A DNA stretch of 64,000 nt from Bradyrhizobium sp. AZCC 1719 (GCF_036924525.1 NZ_JAZHRU010000001.1:7097001-7161000); one strand, 5' to 3'; positions 1 through 9,162 are shown, counted from the first letter of the stretch. Program-made: numbers and translations. The notes: a model not told the origin generated them from the letters alone.

Positions 1-1107
1 GCGGGCAACGTAAAGCGGACGCATCACCTGCCCGTCGGCGCGAATGCTCACATTCTTCATCGCGAAATCGTCGATGGGCGTGCTCTTCATCCGGCGCATC
101 ACGGCGTCGCCCTCGTCGGTATCTGCCGCGGCCACCGCCTTCAGGTAGTGCGTGACGGCGCTATAGGTGGCCGCCTTTGCCTCGTTCAGGATCTGCCCGT
201 TGGCCGCTTCGGAAAATCGCTTGGCAAAGGCGCGGGTGTCGGCCGTCATGTCCCAGTAGAAGGGCGTGGTCAGACGCACGTTTTGAAGGTCTTGCAGGCC
301 GATGCCATGGGTCTGGCTGATCATCAGCCCCAAGGGGACCAGCAGTTGCTTCTGCGTCAGCCCGAACTCCCGGGCTTGCTTGATGGAATTGGCAAAGTCC
401 GCGCCGGAGTTGGCGAGCGCGATCGCCTTCGCGCCGCTCGCCTGCGCCGTCAGCAGGAATGACGAGAGATCCGAGGAATTGAGCGGATGCAGCACCGAGC
501 CCATAACCGTGCCGCCACCGGCCTTGATGAAGTTCGTCGTGTCGGCCTGCCATACCTTGCCGAAGGCGTAGTCGACGGTGAGAAAGAACCAGCTATCTAC
601 GCCCTGCGCCAGCAGCGCCTTCACCGTGGCTTTCGGCTGCGCATAGGTGTCCACCATCCATTGCGTGGTCATCGGCGAACATTTGTCGTTGGTGAAGAAA
701 GACCCCGCGGTCCCTGCCAGAAGGTAGGGCTTCTTCCGGTTTCTCATAATGTCTTGCACGGCGAGCGCGATCGAGGAGGCCGAGCAGCCCACGATGGCAT
801 CGACCCCTTCGTTGTCGAGCCATCGCAGCGCGATGGCGACCCCAATGTCCGGCTTGTTCTGGTCGTCAGCCGTCACGAGCTCGATCTTCTTGCCGTTGAG
901 GGCGCCGCCGAAATCGCCGACGGCGAGCCGGGCCGCGGCAACCGCACCTGGCCCGCAATTGTCGGAATAGGGGCCAGTCTGGTCGTTCATGATGCCGATC
1001 TTGACCACATCGCCGGAAATGCCCTGCGCCGATAGCGGCGACGCGATCAGCAACGCGGCCCCCAAAATCACGATCATCCCACGAGAACGGATAGCCAGCT
1101 TGTTCAT
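1..1107 (-). CDS. Branched-chain amino-acid-type ABC transporter substrate-binding protein (C-terminus cut by window edge)
   Basis: Periplasmic receptor of the Liv/HAAT type (periplasmic binding protein fold I). The reading frame is open from an ATG at 1105-1107, preceded by an AGGAGGA ribosome site, down to base 1, giving 369 codons with no stop, so the C-terminus lies outside the window. Residues 1-27 form a signal peptide ending near SPLSAQG. The mature protein opens with KIGIMNDQTGPYSD, the usual start of this family, and continues with the ligand-domain motif AVGDFGG. No permease or ATPase genes are adjacent on this side; the next gene (acyl-CoA synthetase) runs in the same direction. 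The family is certain from the pattern. The ligand is unknown: aromatic or organic acids are as likely as amino acids in this genus. Confidence 0.88.
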   Translation of the reverse strand, partial: MNKLAIRSRGMIVILGAALLIASPLSAQGISGDVVKIGIMNDQTGPYSDNCGPGAVAAARLAVGDFGGALNGKKIELVTADDQNKPDIGVAIALRWLDNEGVDAIVGCSASSIALAVQDIMRNRKKPYLLAGTAGSFFTNDKCSPMTTQWMVDTYAQPKATVKALLAQGVDSWFFLTVDYAFGKVWQADTTNFIKAGGGTVMGSVLHPLNSSDLSSFLLTAQASGAKAIALANSGADFANSIKQAREFGLTQKQLLVPLGLMISQTHGIGLQDLQNVRLTTPFYWDMTADTRAFAKRFSEAANGQILNEAKAATYSAVTHYLKAVAAADTDEGDAVMRRMKSTPIDDFAMKNVSIRADGQVMRPLYVAR

Positions 1108-1164
1108 GCGCATCCTCCTCCTTTGCCTTTTCATGCCGGCTTCGCGGTTCTTCTTCGATTGACG

Positions 1165-3300
1165 TCAGCCACGTTCCTGCATCTCGCCGTCCGCGCGCGG
1201 GATCAGGAGGGCGTCGAGCGCCACGGCGCCCTCGCCTTGCGCTTTCAGAAGCAACGGATTGATGTCGATTTCGGAAATCGCTTCGGCATGGGCCGCGGCA
1301 AACCGCGACAGCGCGGCGACGGCCCGCGCCGCCGCCTCGAGATCGGCGCGCGGCCGGCCCCGTGCACCGTTCAGCACCGCGAACGCCTTGAGCGATTTCA
1401 GCATCGCCATGGCCTGCGCTTCGCTCACGGGCGCCATCTGCACCGCGGTGTCCTGCAGAATTTCCGCGAAGATGCCGCCGAGGCCGACCATCACCACCGG
1501 CCCGAAAATCGAATCGATCCGGCTCCCGAGAATGAGCTCGGCCACGCCCTTGGCCATCGGCGCTACGATCACGCCATCGATCGCCGCCTGCGGCGCCTTG
1601 CGCGCGACGCGCTCGAGCATCTGCGGAAACGCGAGCCGCACCTCGGCTTCCGAGGCAAGGCCAAGTGCAACACCGCCGACCTCGGTCTTGTGCGGCAGAT
1701 CGCGCGAGGCGATCTTCAGCACCACCGGAAATCCGATCTCGGCCGCCGCACGCGCCGCCGCATCGGCATCCATTGCCAACCGTTCGGTGAGCACCGGCAC
1801 GCCGGCGTCTGCCAGCGCGCCCTTGGCCCCGAGTTCATGCCGGAATGCGTCGGGCGAAAGCGGAGGCGCGCGTTCGATGGCAGGCTGGCTTTGCTCCTTG
1901 GAGCGCTTCGCCGCTGCCTGCAATCTCGCCAGCGCGGCGACCGTTGCGCAGCAGCCGTCGAAACTTGCGACCGTCGGATAGCCCATCGCGTGCAATTCCG
2001 CGAGAGCGTCCTCTGGACCGTCGACGCACAGAATCACCGGACGATCCGGATATTCCCTGCGGATAAAACGCAACGCTTCCATGTAGACCGAGCGCAGTCG
2101 CGGCATGTAGAGCGAGAACGGGAGCGGCAGCACCACCGTGTCACATCGGTCGTCGGCCACGACGGCCGACAGAATCTTCTGCAGGAGATCCGGGCGGCTC
2201 GACATTTGCGCCGTGGCGTCAACCGGATTGCGCGCGGAGGCAAACGGCACCAGGTCCAAAATCGTTCGCTGCGTCGCCTCGCTTAGTTCGGGCAGCGAAA
2301 GGCCCACCGCCTGCGCCGCATCGGCCAGCAGAACGCCAAATCCTCCCGAAGCCGCCAATAGCGCGACCCGCGATCCCCTCGGCAAACGATCCGGCAACAG
2401 GATCGAAGCAGCCTGGCCGAGATCGATCAGTTGCTCGATGCTGTGCACCCGCACCGCGCCGCTGCGGGCGAACATCGCATCGAAAACGGCGTCCGATCCC
2501 GCAAGCGCTCCGGTGTGGGAGGCGGCGGCAGCCTGCCCTGCTTCGGAGGTGCCGATCTTCAAGGTAATAACAGGCTTTCCCGCATCGCGCGCTTCTTCCA
2601 GTGCGGAAATGAGACGACCGGCATCACGGCAGGTTTCGAGGGCGCACAGGATCACCCTGGTGGCGGGATCGCGCGCAAGCCAGGCGATGCCGTCGGCGAT
2701 ATCGATATCGCACTCGTTGCCGGTCGTTATGAAGCGACTGACGCCGATACCGCGCTGGCTGGCGAGCCGCATCGTGAAACTGCCGAGATTGCCGCTCTGC
2801 GACACGATGCCGAGCGAGCCGGCCGCCGGCAGGCTATGTTCAAGCACGATCGAAAAGGTGGCGATCGATTTATCGGCGATACTGACTGCGCCGAGGCAAT
2901 TCGGCCCCAGCACGCGCATTCCGCTGCGGCGCGCGGCCACACGCAGCCGCTCCTGCATGGCGCGCCCCTTCTCGCCGAGTTCGGCAAAGCCCGAGGAAAA
3001 CACGACCACGCTACGCACGCCGCGGGCTGCGCATTGCTCCACCGCCTCGGGCGCCTTTTCGGCATCGACGGCGACGATGGCGAGATCGGGTGCTTCCGGC
3101 AGTTCTTCCATCGACGGGTAGGCCTGGAGACCTTGCACCGTCGCAGCCTTCGGATTGACCGGATAGATCTGGCCCGTGTAGCCGTAACGGCGCAGCAGCT
3201 CCACCGGCCGACCGCCGATCTTGGTTGCGTCTTGCGACGCGCCGATGATCGCGATCGAGCGCGGCCGCATTAGCGCGTCGAGACCTTCTCCCGGGCGCAT
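1165..3300 (-). CDS. Acetate--CoA ligase family protein (ADP-forming acyl-CoA synthetase)
   Basis: The 711-residue protein has the domain order of ADP-forming acyl-CoA synthetases. A CoA-binding Rossmann domain (about residues 8-105, IGASQDATKIGGRP) is followed by a succinyl-CoA-ligase-like domain with SQSGNLG and ASHTGALAGSD, where the His is the likely phospho-carrier. A C-terminal ATP-grasp domain follows (about 480-700, FPVVLKIASRDLPHKTEVGG). It would interconvert an acyl-CoA with the free acid while making or using ATP. Its ATG lies 2 bases beyond the stop of the upstream enoyl-CoA hydratase gene, so the two are almost certainly co-translated and work on the same acyl chain. The substrate cannot be read from the sequence. 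Confidence 0.92.
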   Translation of the reverse strand: MRPGEGLDALMRPRSIAIIGASQDATKIGGRPVELLRRYGYTGQIYPVNPKAATVQGLQAYPSMEELPEAPDLAIVAVDAEKAPEAVEQCAARGVRSVVVFSSGFAELGEKGRAMQERLRVAARRSGMRVLGPNCLGAVSIADKSIATFSIVLEHSLPAAGSLGIVSQSGNLGSFTMRLASQRGIGVSRFITTGNECDIDIADGIAWLARDPATRVILCALETCRDAGRLISALEEARDAGKPVITLKIGTSEAGQAAAASHTGALAGSDAVFDAMFARSGAVRVHSIEQLIDLGQAASILLPDRLPRGSRVALLAASGGFGVLLADAAQAVGLSLPELSEATQRTILDLVPFASARNPVDATAQMSSRPDLLQKILSAVVADDRCDTVVLPLPFSLYMPRLRSVYMEALRFIRREYPDRPVILCVDGPEDALAELHAMGYPTVASFDGCCATVAALARLQAAAKRSKEQSQPAIERAPPLSPDAFRHELGAKGALADAGVPVLTERLAMDADAAARAAAEIGFPVVLKIASRDLPHKTEVGGVALGLASEAEVRLAFPQMLERVARKAPQAAIDGVIVAPMAKGVAELILGSRIDSIFGPVVMVGLGGIFAEILQDTAVQMAPVSEAQAMAMLKSLKAFAVLNGARGRPRADLEAAARAVAALSRFAAAHAEAISEIDINPLLLKAQGEGAVALDALLIPRADGEMQERG

Positions 3301-3302
3301 CG

Positions 3303-4073
3303 CTAGCGCCCCTTGAACACCGGCGCCCGCTTCTCCAGGAACGCCTGCCGCGCTTCCTTGGCGTCTTCGGTCTTCGACAGCGCCATGGTGATGTTCTGCT
3401 CGAAGCGGTAGGCATCGCGCGGCGGCATCAGCTCGACCATGTTGGCCGCCTGCTTGGCATACTCCATCGCAATCGGGCTCTTCGCTGCGATCTCCCTCGC
3501 GATCTTCATCGCTTCCGGAATGAGATTTTCGCTGCTGGTGCAGGCCTCGATGATGCCCAGGCGATAGAGTTCGGCGGCGGGGACCCGGTAACCGGTGAAG
3601 AACATGCGGCGCATCAGCGAACGCCCGAACAGCGTGTTCAGCATCGCCGCGCCGCCTGCCAGCCCGACATTGATCTCGGGCATGCCGAAAACCGCTTCTT
3701 CAGAGGCGTAGAAGATATCGCACGACGCCATCAAGCCGACACCGGCTCCCAGCGCGGCGCCATTGATCGCCGCAATGACCGGCTTGGCGCACTCGCGGAT
3801 GCAGTTGCCGGTCTCGCGGGTGATCCTGTTGTGGCTGTGAAAGGCGCCGAGCTGCGTCGCATCCGGACGATCCTTCAGATCGGCGCCGCTGCAGAACACC
3901 TTTCCGGCCCCGGTGAGGATCGCAACCCTGACATCGCTGCGCTCAGAAATCTCGTCGAACACGCTCACAATGCGCTCGCGCATCGCGCGATTGAGGGCAT
4001 TAACCGGAGGGCGGTTCAGTGTCACCAGCGCGACGTAATCCGATACTTCGAGGGTGACGATATCGGCGGACAT
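3303..4073 (-). CDS. Enoyl-CoA hydratase/isomerase family protein
   Basis: A 256-residue crotonase-fold enzyme. The two oxyanion-hole segments are clear: GKVFCSGADLKD near residue 65 and NGAALGAGVGLMASCDIFYA near residue 105. The family hydrates enoyl-CoA or carries out related CoA-ester chemistry in beta-oxidation-like pathways. The start was set at the ATG at 4071-4073, which has a GGGAGGAAG ribosome site. A longer frame exists upstream but runs through the operator palindromes and lacks signals. The gene is first in a two-gene unit with the acyl-CoA synthetase. Its promoter region holds two GACCGATCGGTC palindromes, so control by the nearby TetR protein is likely. Exact substrate unknown. 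Confidence 0.92.
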   Translation of the reverse strand: MSADIVTLEVSDYVALVTLNRPPVNALNRAMRERIVSVFDEISERSDVRVAILTGAGKVFCSGADLKDRPDATQLGAFHSHNRITRETGNCIRECAKPVIAAINGAALGAGVGLMASCDIFYASEEAVFGMPEINVGLAGGAAMLNTLFGRSLMRRMFFTGYRVPAAELYRLGIIEACTSSENLIPEAMKIAREIAAKSPIAMEYAKQAANMVELMPPRDAYRFEQNITMALSKTEDAKEARQAFLEKRAPVFKGR

Positions 4074-4102
4074 TGGCTTCCTCCCGGTTTCTTGATTGTT
4101 TC

Positions 4103-4118
4103 CTGACCGATCGGTCAG
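4103..4118. promoter_or_regulatory. Palindromic operator candidate (TetR-type)
   Basis: Perfect 16-bp palindrome CTGACCGATCGGTCAG, 30 bases upstream of the enoyl-CoA hydratase start. The same 12-bp core recurs at 4182-4193 and at 6025-6036 beside the TetR gene. Sequence symmetry and recurrence are seen; binding by that TetR protein is inferred. Confidence 0.7.
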
Positions 4119-4181
4119 CTTAGCCGCTAGTACCACCGGAAGCTCTAGCTTGCAAGTCTCGGTACGACAGACCTGTTGACT

Positions 4182-4193
4182 GACCGATCGGTC
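4182..4193. promoter_or_regulatory. Palindromic operator candidate (TetR-type)
   Basis: Perfect 12-bp palindrome GACCGATCGGTC in the divergent promoter region between the enoyl-CoA hydratase (minus) and the Bug receptor (plus), 51 bases before the latter's ATG. It has the same core as the sites at 4103-4118 and 6025-6036. Confidence 0.68.
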
Positions 4194-4243
4194 GGGAACT
4201 AGAGTTGGGGCAATCACAAGAACGATTTTGGGAGGGAACCTAC

Positions 4244-5224
4244 ATGGCAGACATCAACCGCCGTCAGGCCGCAACGCTCATGGCCGGTGCCATCGCCGCG
4301 CCATTTGCCGCGCCTTCGATCGTGAGAGCGCGTTCGTCACAGACCATCTTCATCATCGTGCCCTATGCCAGCGGCGGCTCGATCGACAGCATGATGCGCG
4401 CCATCGCGAAGGCGATGTCAGAGACACTTGATCAGCCGGTGCTGGTCGACAACAAGCCCGGCGCCAACGGCATCGTCGGATCACAATACGTGGCGCGCGC
4501 GCCAAAGGACGGGTCGGTCCTGCTGGCCGGGGGTACCGGGCCGATTTCATTGAACGTTCTGCTGCGCAAGAACCTGCCCTACAAGCTCGCAGATTTCGCG
4601 TCGGTCGCCATGCTCTGCAACGGGCCGCTGTCGCTGACGGTGAACTCGAAGATGCCGGCCACCGATGTGAAGAGCTTCATTGCCTATGCGAAAACCCGCG
4701 ACAAACCGCTGTTCTATGGGACCCTCGGCCCCGGCAGCGTGACGCATTTGTTCGGGATCATGATGGGCAAGTCGATGGGTTTTGCCGTTACAGACGTCGC
4801 CTATCGCAACAATCCGCTATCGATCATGGAGTTGATCTCCGGAGAGTGCGATCTCAATTTCGCAACGCCCGCCGCCGTCATCGAGCATGCCAGGGCCGGC
4901 AAGCTGCGCATCCTTGCGGTCTCTTCCGACAAGCGCATGCAAAATCTCCCCGATGTACCGACGCTTGCGGAGTCAGGCCATCCGGAGTTGACGGCCTCGT
5001 TCTGGACGGCCCTGCACGCCCCGGCCGGTACCCCGCCAGACATCATCGCCAGGCTGAACGCGGCTGCCAACGCCGCAATGCAGAAGCCGGAGATCGCGAA
5101 GCAACTGGAAATCGACGGGCTGCAGGTCGATACGGGTAAACCGGAGTTGCTCGATACCCAGTTGACCAAGGATGCGGCCCTGTGGGGCCCGGTGATCAAG
5201 GCGCAGAATATCGTGCTTGAGTGA
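4244..5224 (+). CDS. Tripartite tricarboxylate transporter (Bug/TctC) substrate-binding protein
   Basis: A 326-residue Bug-family receptor. The N-terminus has a twin-arginine-like signal (NRRQAATLMAGAIAAPFAAP). The family signatures follow: VPYASGGSIDSMMR (the usual VPFxxGGxxD motif), DNKPGANGIVGSQYVARA, and LPDVPTLAESGHPELTA near the C-terminus. These receptors capture carboxylates in the periplasm, normally for a TctAB permease. No tctA/tctB is nearby, as is usual for the many orphan Bug receptors of Bradyrhizobium and Bordetella. The start is the ATG at 4244 with GGGAGG upstream. It is divergent from the CoA-ester genes and probably shares their TetR control. Confidence 0.92.
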   Translation: MADINRRQAATLMAGAIAAPFAAPSIVRARSSQTIFIIVPYASGGSIDSMMRAIAKAMSETLDQPVLVDNKPGANGIVGSQYVARAPKDGSVLLAGGTGPISLNVLLRKNLPYKLADFASVAMLCNGPLSLTVNSKMPATDVKSFIAYAKTRDKPLFYGTLGPGSVTHLFGIMMGKSMGFAVTDVAYRNNPLSIMELISGECDLNFATPAAVIEHARAGKLRILAVSSDKRMQNLPDVPTLAESGHPELTASFWTALHAPAGTPPDIIARLNAAANAAMQKPEIAKQLEIDGLQVDTGKPELLDTQLTKDAALWGPVIKAQNIVLE

Positions 5225-5262
5225 CGATTGCGCCTCCCCTGCCCAGGCGCGCCAGGCACGAT

Positions 5263-5946
5263 CTACGTCGACGAGCGTGATTTTCGCCGCGCCGCCTTGG
5301 GGCGGTCGGCTGTCGGAAGATCTACCATTTCGCCGGTCCGCAGGCCATTGAACAGCATGTTGAAGTAGATATCGGCGATCTGTTCGGGGGTTGCCGATTT
5401 GTTGGGATTGTACCAGCGATGCATCCAGTTGAGCGAGGACAGGATCAGACGCCCCGCCATCGAAACATCGACGTTTCGAATTTCGCCGGCGTCGATGGCT
5501 TCCTGGATCAGGCTGCGCAGAAAGTTTTCGAACCGGTCGCGCCGCGTCAGTCTCTCCTTCTGCCGCAGGCGATCGGGGTCGTTCCAGAACGCGGTCGTCG
5601 AAGCAATCCAGGCCCAGCGATAGCGCCGGAAATATTCCGCCGTTGCGATCATGAACGCGCGGATCTTCTGCGACGGCGGCCCGTCAGGGATGCGGTCGCG
5701 CACGAACAGGTATAGTTCGAGCGTGGAGCCGACGGCGACACGCGCGTAGATTTCGTCCTTGTTGGAGAAGTGATGATACAGCAGCGATTTGGAAATGCCG
5801 CAGGCGACCGCGATGTCGCGCATCGACGTTCCCTCATATCCCTTGCTGGCGAAGAGCCGCCCGGCTTCAGAAAGGATCTGCAGGACTCGGTCGGACGCCT
5901 CGGCCTGGTTCGCGATGCCGTCCTTCGTGGTCGATAATTCAGCCAT
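5263..5946 (-). CDS. TetR/AcrR family transcriptional regulator
   Basis: A 227-residue repressor-type protein. The N-terminal helix-turn-helix is clear: ILSEAGRLFASKGYEGTSMR followed by DIAVACGISKSLLYHHFSNK. The remaining helical region is the ligand and dimer domain, and the tail is basic (RRKSRSST). The ATG at 5944-5946 was chosen; a TTG at 5973 would add nine residues and cannot be excluded, because the ribosome site is weak for both. Palindromes with a GACCGATCGGTC core lie upstream of this gene and in the enoyl-CoA hydratase/Bug promoter region. That suggests it regulates itself and the flanking catabolic genes in response to a CoA ester or acid. Confidence 0.92.
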   Translation of the reverse strand: MAELSTTKDGIANQAEASDRVLQILSEAGRLFASKGYEGTSMRDIAVACGISKSLLYHHFSNKDEIYARVAVGSTLELYLFVRDRIPDGPPSQKIRAFMIATAEYFRRYRWAWIASTTAFWNDPDRLRQKERLTRRDRFENFLRSLIQEAIDAGEIRNVDVSMAGRLILSSLNWMHRWYNPNKSATPEQIADIYFNMLFNGLRTGEMVDLPTADRPKAARRKSRSST

Positions 5947-6024
5947 CCCACCTGCAATCCAGCCCGGCCCCAATATTGAAGCGCATACCGGCCGTCACCC
6001 TCCGAACGAACGTAGTTATCTACC

Positions 6025-6036
6025 GACCGATCGGTC
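6025..6036. promoter_or_regulatory. Palindromic operator candidate (TetR-type)
   Basis: Third copy of the perfect palindrome GACCGATCGGTC. It sits between the TetR gene (minus) and the SMP-30 lactonase gene (plus), 38 bases before the lactonase ATG. Its placement next to the regulator gene suggests autoregulation plus control of the lactonase. Confidence 0.7.
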
Positions 6037-6073
6037 AAGCCCACCCGCCGTCTAACCAGAAACGAGCGCCTGC

Positions 6074-6961
6074 ATGTCTCCGACACCCTTCATCACCCGT
6101 ATCGGCGCCACAAAGGACCAACTCGGCGAGAGCCCGGTCTGGGATACCCGTACGCAATCCCTCTACTGGATCGACGCCATGGCGGGACTGCTTCGCGAAC
6201 TCAACCCCGCGACCGGCGCGATACAGGAATTTCAGGTTCCCCCTCCTATCGGTTCGATGGCCTTGCGGAGTGATGGCGGCGCCATCCTGGCGCTGCGCCA
6301 CGGGTTCGCCCGTTACGATTTCGCCAGCCGTACGTTGACCCCGAGCACATCGATCGGGCTTGACCATCCCATGCTCCGCTTGAATGACGGCAAGGCGGAT
6401 CCCCATGGAAGATTCATTGCCGGCACCATGCACGGCGGCCGGGCTCCGGATGAACGGCCGCTTGGTGGCCTCTATCGTCTGGAAGCCTCGGGAGCCCTGG
6501 AGCAGCTCGAAACCGATCTCGCCGTGAGCAACGGCCCGTGCTTCAGTCCCGACGGCCGGACATTCTACCTCGCAGACACTGCCAGACGATTGATCTGGAC
6601 CTATGATTATAGCCGCGACGGCCCGCTTACCAACAAGCGCGTCTTCGCCAACACGGATGATTTGAATTCGGGTCCCGACGGGGCGACCGTCGATTCCGAA
6701 GGCTATCTGTGGTCGGTACTGGTACGTGTCGGCGCCATCGTGCGCTTCGCGCCCGACGGGAGGATCTCGCGCACCATCGAAATGCCGGTCCGCCATCCGA
6801 CAAGCGTTAGCTTCGGCGGGCCCAATCTGGATGTCCTCTTCGTCACGTCGATTTCCCGCAGCACAAACTTGTCGGACGATCATCCGGACGCCGGCGGCTT
6901 GTTCGCCGTCGAAGGTCTCGGTGTTGAGGGCTTGCCGGCCCACACGTTCATCGCGAAGTGA
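6074..6961 (+). CDS. SMP-30/gluconolactonase/LRE family protein
   Basis: A 295-residue six-bladed beta-propeller hydrolase of the SMP-30 type. Supporting motifs are LGESPVWDTRTQSLYWIDAM at the N-terminus (Glu metal ligand), RLNDGKADPHGRFIAGTMH, and NGPCFSPDGRTFYLADT, with GPDGATVDSEGYLWSV later (metal and catalytic Asp region). Members open sugar or organic-acid lactones with a divalent metal. It is divergent from the TetR gene with an operator-like palindrome between them, so it probably belongs to the same regulon. It might open a lactone intermediate of the pathway served by the acyl-CoA genes, but the substrate is not deducible. Confidence 0.9.
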   Translation: MSPTPFITRIGATKDQLGESPVWDTRTQSLYWIDAMAGLLRELNPATGAIQEFQVPPPIGSMALRSDGGAILALRHGFARYDFASRTLTPSTSIGLDHPMLRLNDGKADPHGRFIAGTMHGGRAPDERPLGGLYRLEASGALEQLETDLAVSNGPCFSPDGRTFYLADTARRLIWTYDYSRDGPLTNKRVFANTDDLNSGPDGATVDSEGYLWSVLVRVGAIVRFAPDGRISRTIEMPVRHPTSVSFGGPNLDVLFVTSISRSTNLSDDHPDAGGLFAVEGLGVEGLPAHTFIAK

Positions 6962-6974
6962 ACACTAGCTTGTG

Positions 6975-7901
6975 TTACTTGCGGCTCGATCCGGATCGCT
7001 TGACGCGCAGCGGCACCTGCTCCGCCATGTAGTCGACAAAGACCCTGATCTTTTCCGGCAAATAGCTGCTCTGCAGGAAAGTCGCATAGATGCCTTCGTC
7101 AAAGCTGGAATTGGTCACCTGGAAGCCGGGCATGAGCCGAACCAGCTTTCCGCTCCTCAATTCGCCGGCCACCGTGTAGTCGTCGAGCAACGCAATGCCA
7201 TGCCCCTGCGCGGCCAGATCGCACAGGATGATGCCGTTGTTGCTGCTGAAGGCGGACGGCACGACAATCTCGCTGAGCTTGCCCTTGCGCATGAATTTCC
7301 AGACGACGTCGTCCGGGCCCATCCAGTAGGTCAGACAGCTATGCGCAGTCAGATCATCCGGCTGACGCAGCCTCGGCATTCGCGCAACGTAGTCCGGAGA
7401 GGCCACCAAAATCCGCTCGCTCCGCAGCAATCTCCGCTGCATGAGACCCGGGTCCTTTGGAGCGGCGATCTGGAAGTCGACGTCGAATTCTTCCTCCCGG
7501 AGTTGCGCGCGCCGCTCGCTCAGCCGCAGTTCGACCTTCAATTCCGGATGGAGTTTTTGGAACTCGGGCATTAACGGCGACAGCACCTTGATCCCGAACA
7601 TGGTCCGCGAATGGACCCGTAGCGTGCCCCGCGGCGCGCTCTGCAGCGCGAGCGCCGCGGCCTCCGCATCCTCGATGCCGTGCAACACCTGCTCGGTTCG
7701 CTGGAAAAAGATCTTGCCGGCTTCCGTCAAACCGAGATGACGGGTGCTCCGGTTGAACAGTTGCACCCCGAGCTGCGCCTCGAGCTCCCCGATGTAGCGC
7801 GACACCGACGCCGGTGAGAGCCCCGCCCGCCGGCCGGCCGCGGAAAAGCTGCCCTCGCGCACCGTGCTGACGAACAATTCCATGGCCTGGAGCCGGTTCA
7901 T
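6975..7901 (-). CDS. LysR family transcriptional regulator
   Basis: A 308-residue LysR-type regulator. The winged helix is at the N-terminus (MELFVSTVREGSFSAAGRRA, GLSPASVSRYIGELEAQLGV), followed by a substrate-binding-like effector domain. The start at 7901 gives the standard family N-terminus; an ATG at 7913 would add four residues (MKRS). It is divergent from the luciferase-like monooxygenase gene at 8028, with 126 bases between the starts, the usual place for a LysR operator. It therefore probably regulates that monooxygenase and the flavin reductase behind it. The inducer is unknown. Confidence 0.92.
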   Translation of the reverse strand: MNRLQAMELFVSTVREGSFSAAGRRAGLSPASVSRYIGELEAQLGVQLFNRSTRHLGLTEAGKIFFQRTEQVLHGIEDAEAAALALQSAPRGTLRVHSRTMFGIKVLSPLMPEFQKLHPELKVELRLSERRAQLREEEFDVDFQIAAPKDPGLMQRRLLRSERILVASPDYVARMPRLRQPDDLTAHSCLTYWMGPDDVVWKFMRKGKLSEIVVPSAFSSNNGIILCDLAAQGHGIALLDDYTVAGELRSGKLVRLMPGFQVTNSSFDEGIYATFLQSSYLPEKIRVFVDYMAEQVPLRVKRSGSSRK

Positions 7902-8027
7902 CGATCTTTTCATTTTCTGCAAAAGAGATGCTCGGACTATGCCAATTGTTCGAAAAACCTCAAGCCCGTAGCTTTGCCTGAAGCGGCCGTACAAGGCCGA
8001 AACGTTAAATGGCGAGGAGCGCATCCA

Positions 8028-9119
8028 ATGGAATTTGGCGTATTCATTCTGGCTCAGCAGCGCGGCTATCACCAATCCTCGCAGCAGGTCATCAACAATG
8101 CCGTCGAACAGACCGTCGCCGCCGAAGCGGCGGGCTTCGATACGGCATGGTACGCCGAGCACCATTTCAACAATTACAGCCTGTGTCCCTCGCCCCTGAT
8201 GATGGTTGCGCATTGCGCCGGCCTGACGAAGCGGATCCGGCTCGGCACCGCCGTCTGCGTGCTGCCGCTTTACAATCCGGCGCGGCTGTTGGGCGAGATC
8301 GGCTTTGCGGACACGGTCTCGAACGGCCGGCTCGATCTCGGCATCGGCTCGGGCTACCAGCAGTTCGAGTTTGACCGCTTCGGTGTCGACCTGAACGATT
8401 CGCATTCGCTGTTCGCCGAGTTCTATGACGTGCTTCAAGCCGGCATGCGGGAGCGGATATTCTCCTATTCCGGCAAGCATCTTCAGATGCCGCCGACTGC
8501 CATCGCCGTGCGCACGGTACAGACGCCGATGCCGCCGATCTGGGTGACGTCAGGGCATCCGGAAACGCTCGGCCGCGCCATTCGCGACGATCACAACCTG
8601 TTTGTCACCGCGCTCCTCAACGGTCTCGATGCCATCAAAGCGCTACGCGAACGGCTCGAAGGCATTGCCGCCAAGGAAGGGCGCTCGATCGACGACACGC
8701 ATTTCGGCTTCCTGCGTTGTGCTTACGCCAGCGACAATGAGAGCGAAATCCTCTCCTACCTCGACAATGCCCGCTTTCAGCGCCGGCTGTCGGAAAGCCT
8801 GAAATTCCGGCGTGCCCAAAGCGACGACGGTTACCTGATCAAGGAGGAAGCCGGGCCGAACGACATGAGCCTGGAGACGATGCGCAGCAATCTGCCGGTC
8901 GGCAGCGTCAACCAGGTGATCGACCGGATGCTGGAAGAGATCAGCATCCTGAAGCCTTCCCATATCGCGCTTCAGACCCAACTCGGCGATTTCGATCAGC
9001 GCACGATGCTGCGGCAGATCGAGTTATGGGGCAGCCGCATCATTCCGGCGATCAGGCGAGAACTGGGATCAAGCCGGGCCGGCGAACGCAAGGTCTCCGG
9101 CGAAGCCGTTTCGGCATAA
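8028..9119 (+). CDS. LLM-class flavin-dependent oxidoreductase (luciferase-like monooxygenase)
   Basis: A 363-residue TIM-barrel flavin monooxygenase. The bacterial-luciferase fold motifs are visible: MEFGVFILAQQRG at the N-terminus, FDTAWYAEHHFNNYSLCPSP, and GRLDLGIGSGYQQFEFDRFG. These enzymes use reduced FMN supplied by a partner reductase, and a flavin-reductase gene lies 43 bases downstream. The start is the ATG at 8028 with a GAGGAG site; an in-frame upstream extension lacks a ribosome site. The substrate class (alkanesulfonate, long-chain compound, chelator or other) cannot be assigned. The LysR gene is divergently transcribed. Confidence 0.92.
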   Translation: MEFGVFILAQQRGYHQSSQQVINNAVEQTVAAEAAGFDTAWYAEHHFNNYSLCPSPLMMVAHCAGLTKRIRLGTAVCVLPLYNPARLLGEIGFADTVSNGRLDLGIGSGYQQFEFDRFGVDLNDSHSLFAEFYDVLQAGMRERIFSYSGKHLQMPPTAIAVRTVQTPMPPIWVTSGHPETLGRAIRDDHNLFVTALLNGLDAIKALRERLEGIAAKEGRSIDDTHFGFLRCAYASDNESEILSYLDNARFQRRLSESLKFRRAQSDDGYLIKEEAGPNDMSLETMRSNLPVGSVNQVIDRMLEEISILKPSHIALQTQLGDFDQRTMLRQIELWGSRIIPAIRRELGSSRAGERKVSGEAVSA

Positions 9120-9162
9120 GGCAGCCGCGCGGCGTGGAATGGTTATTCCGGAGGCACGGACC

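Noticed and set aside
1123..3121. Several long plus-strand frames over the acyl-CoA synthetase
   Set aside because: The minus-strand frame encodes the complete three-domain enzyme; the others have Arg/Ala-rich compositions typical of GC-rich shadow frames.
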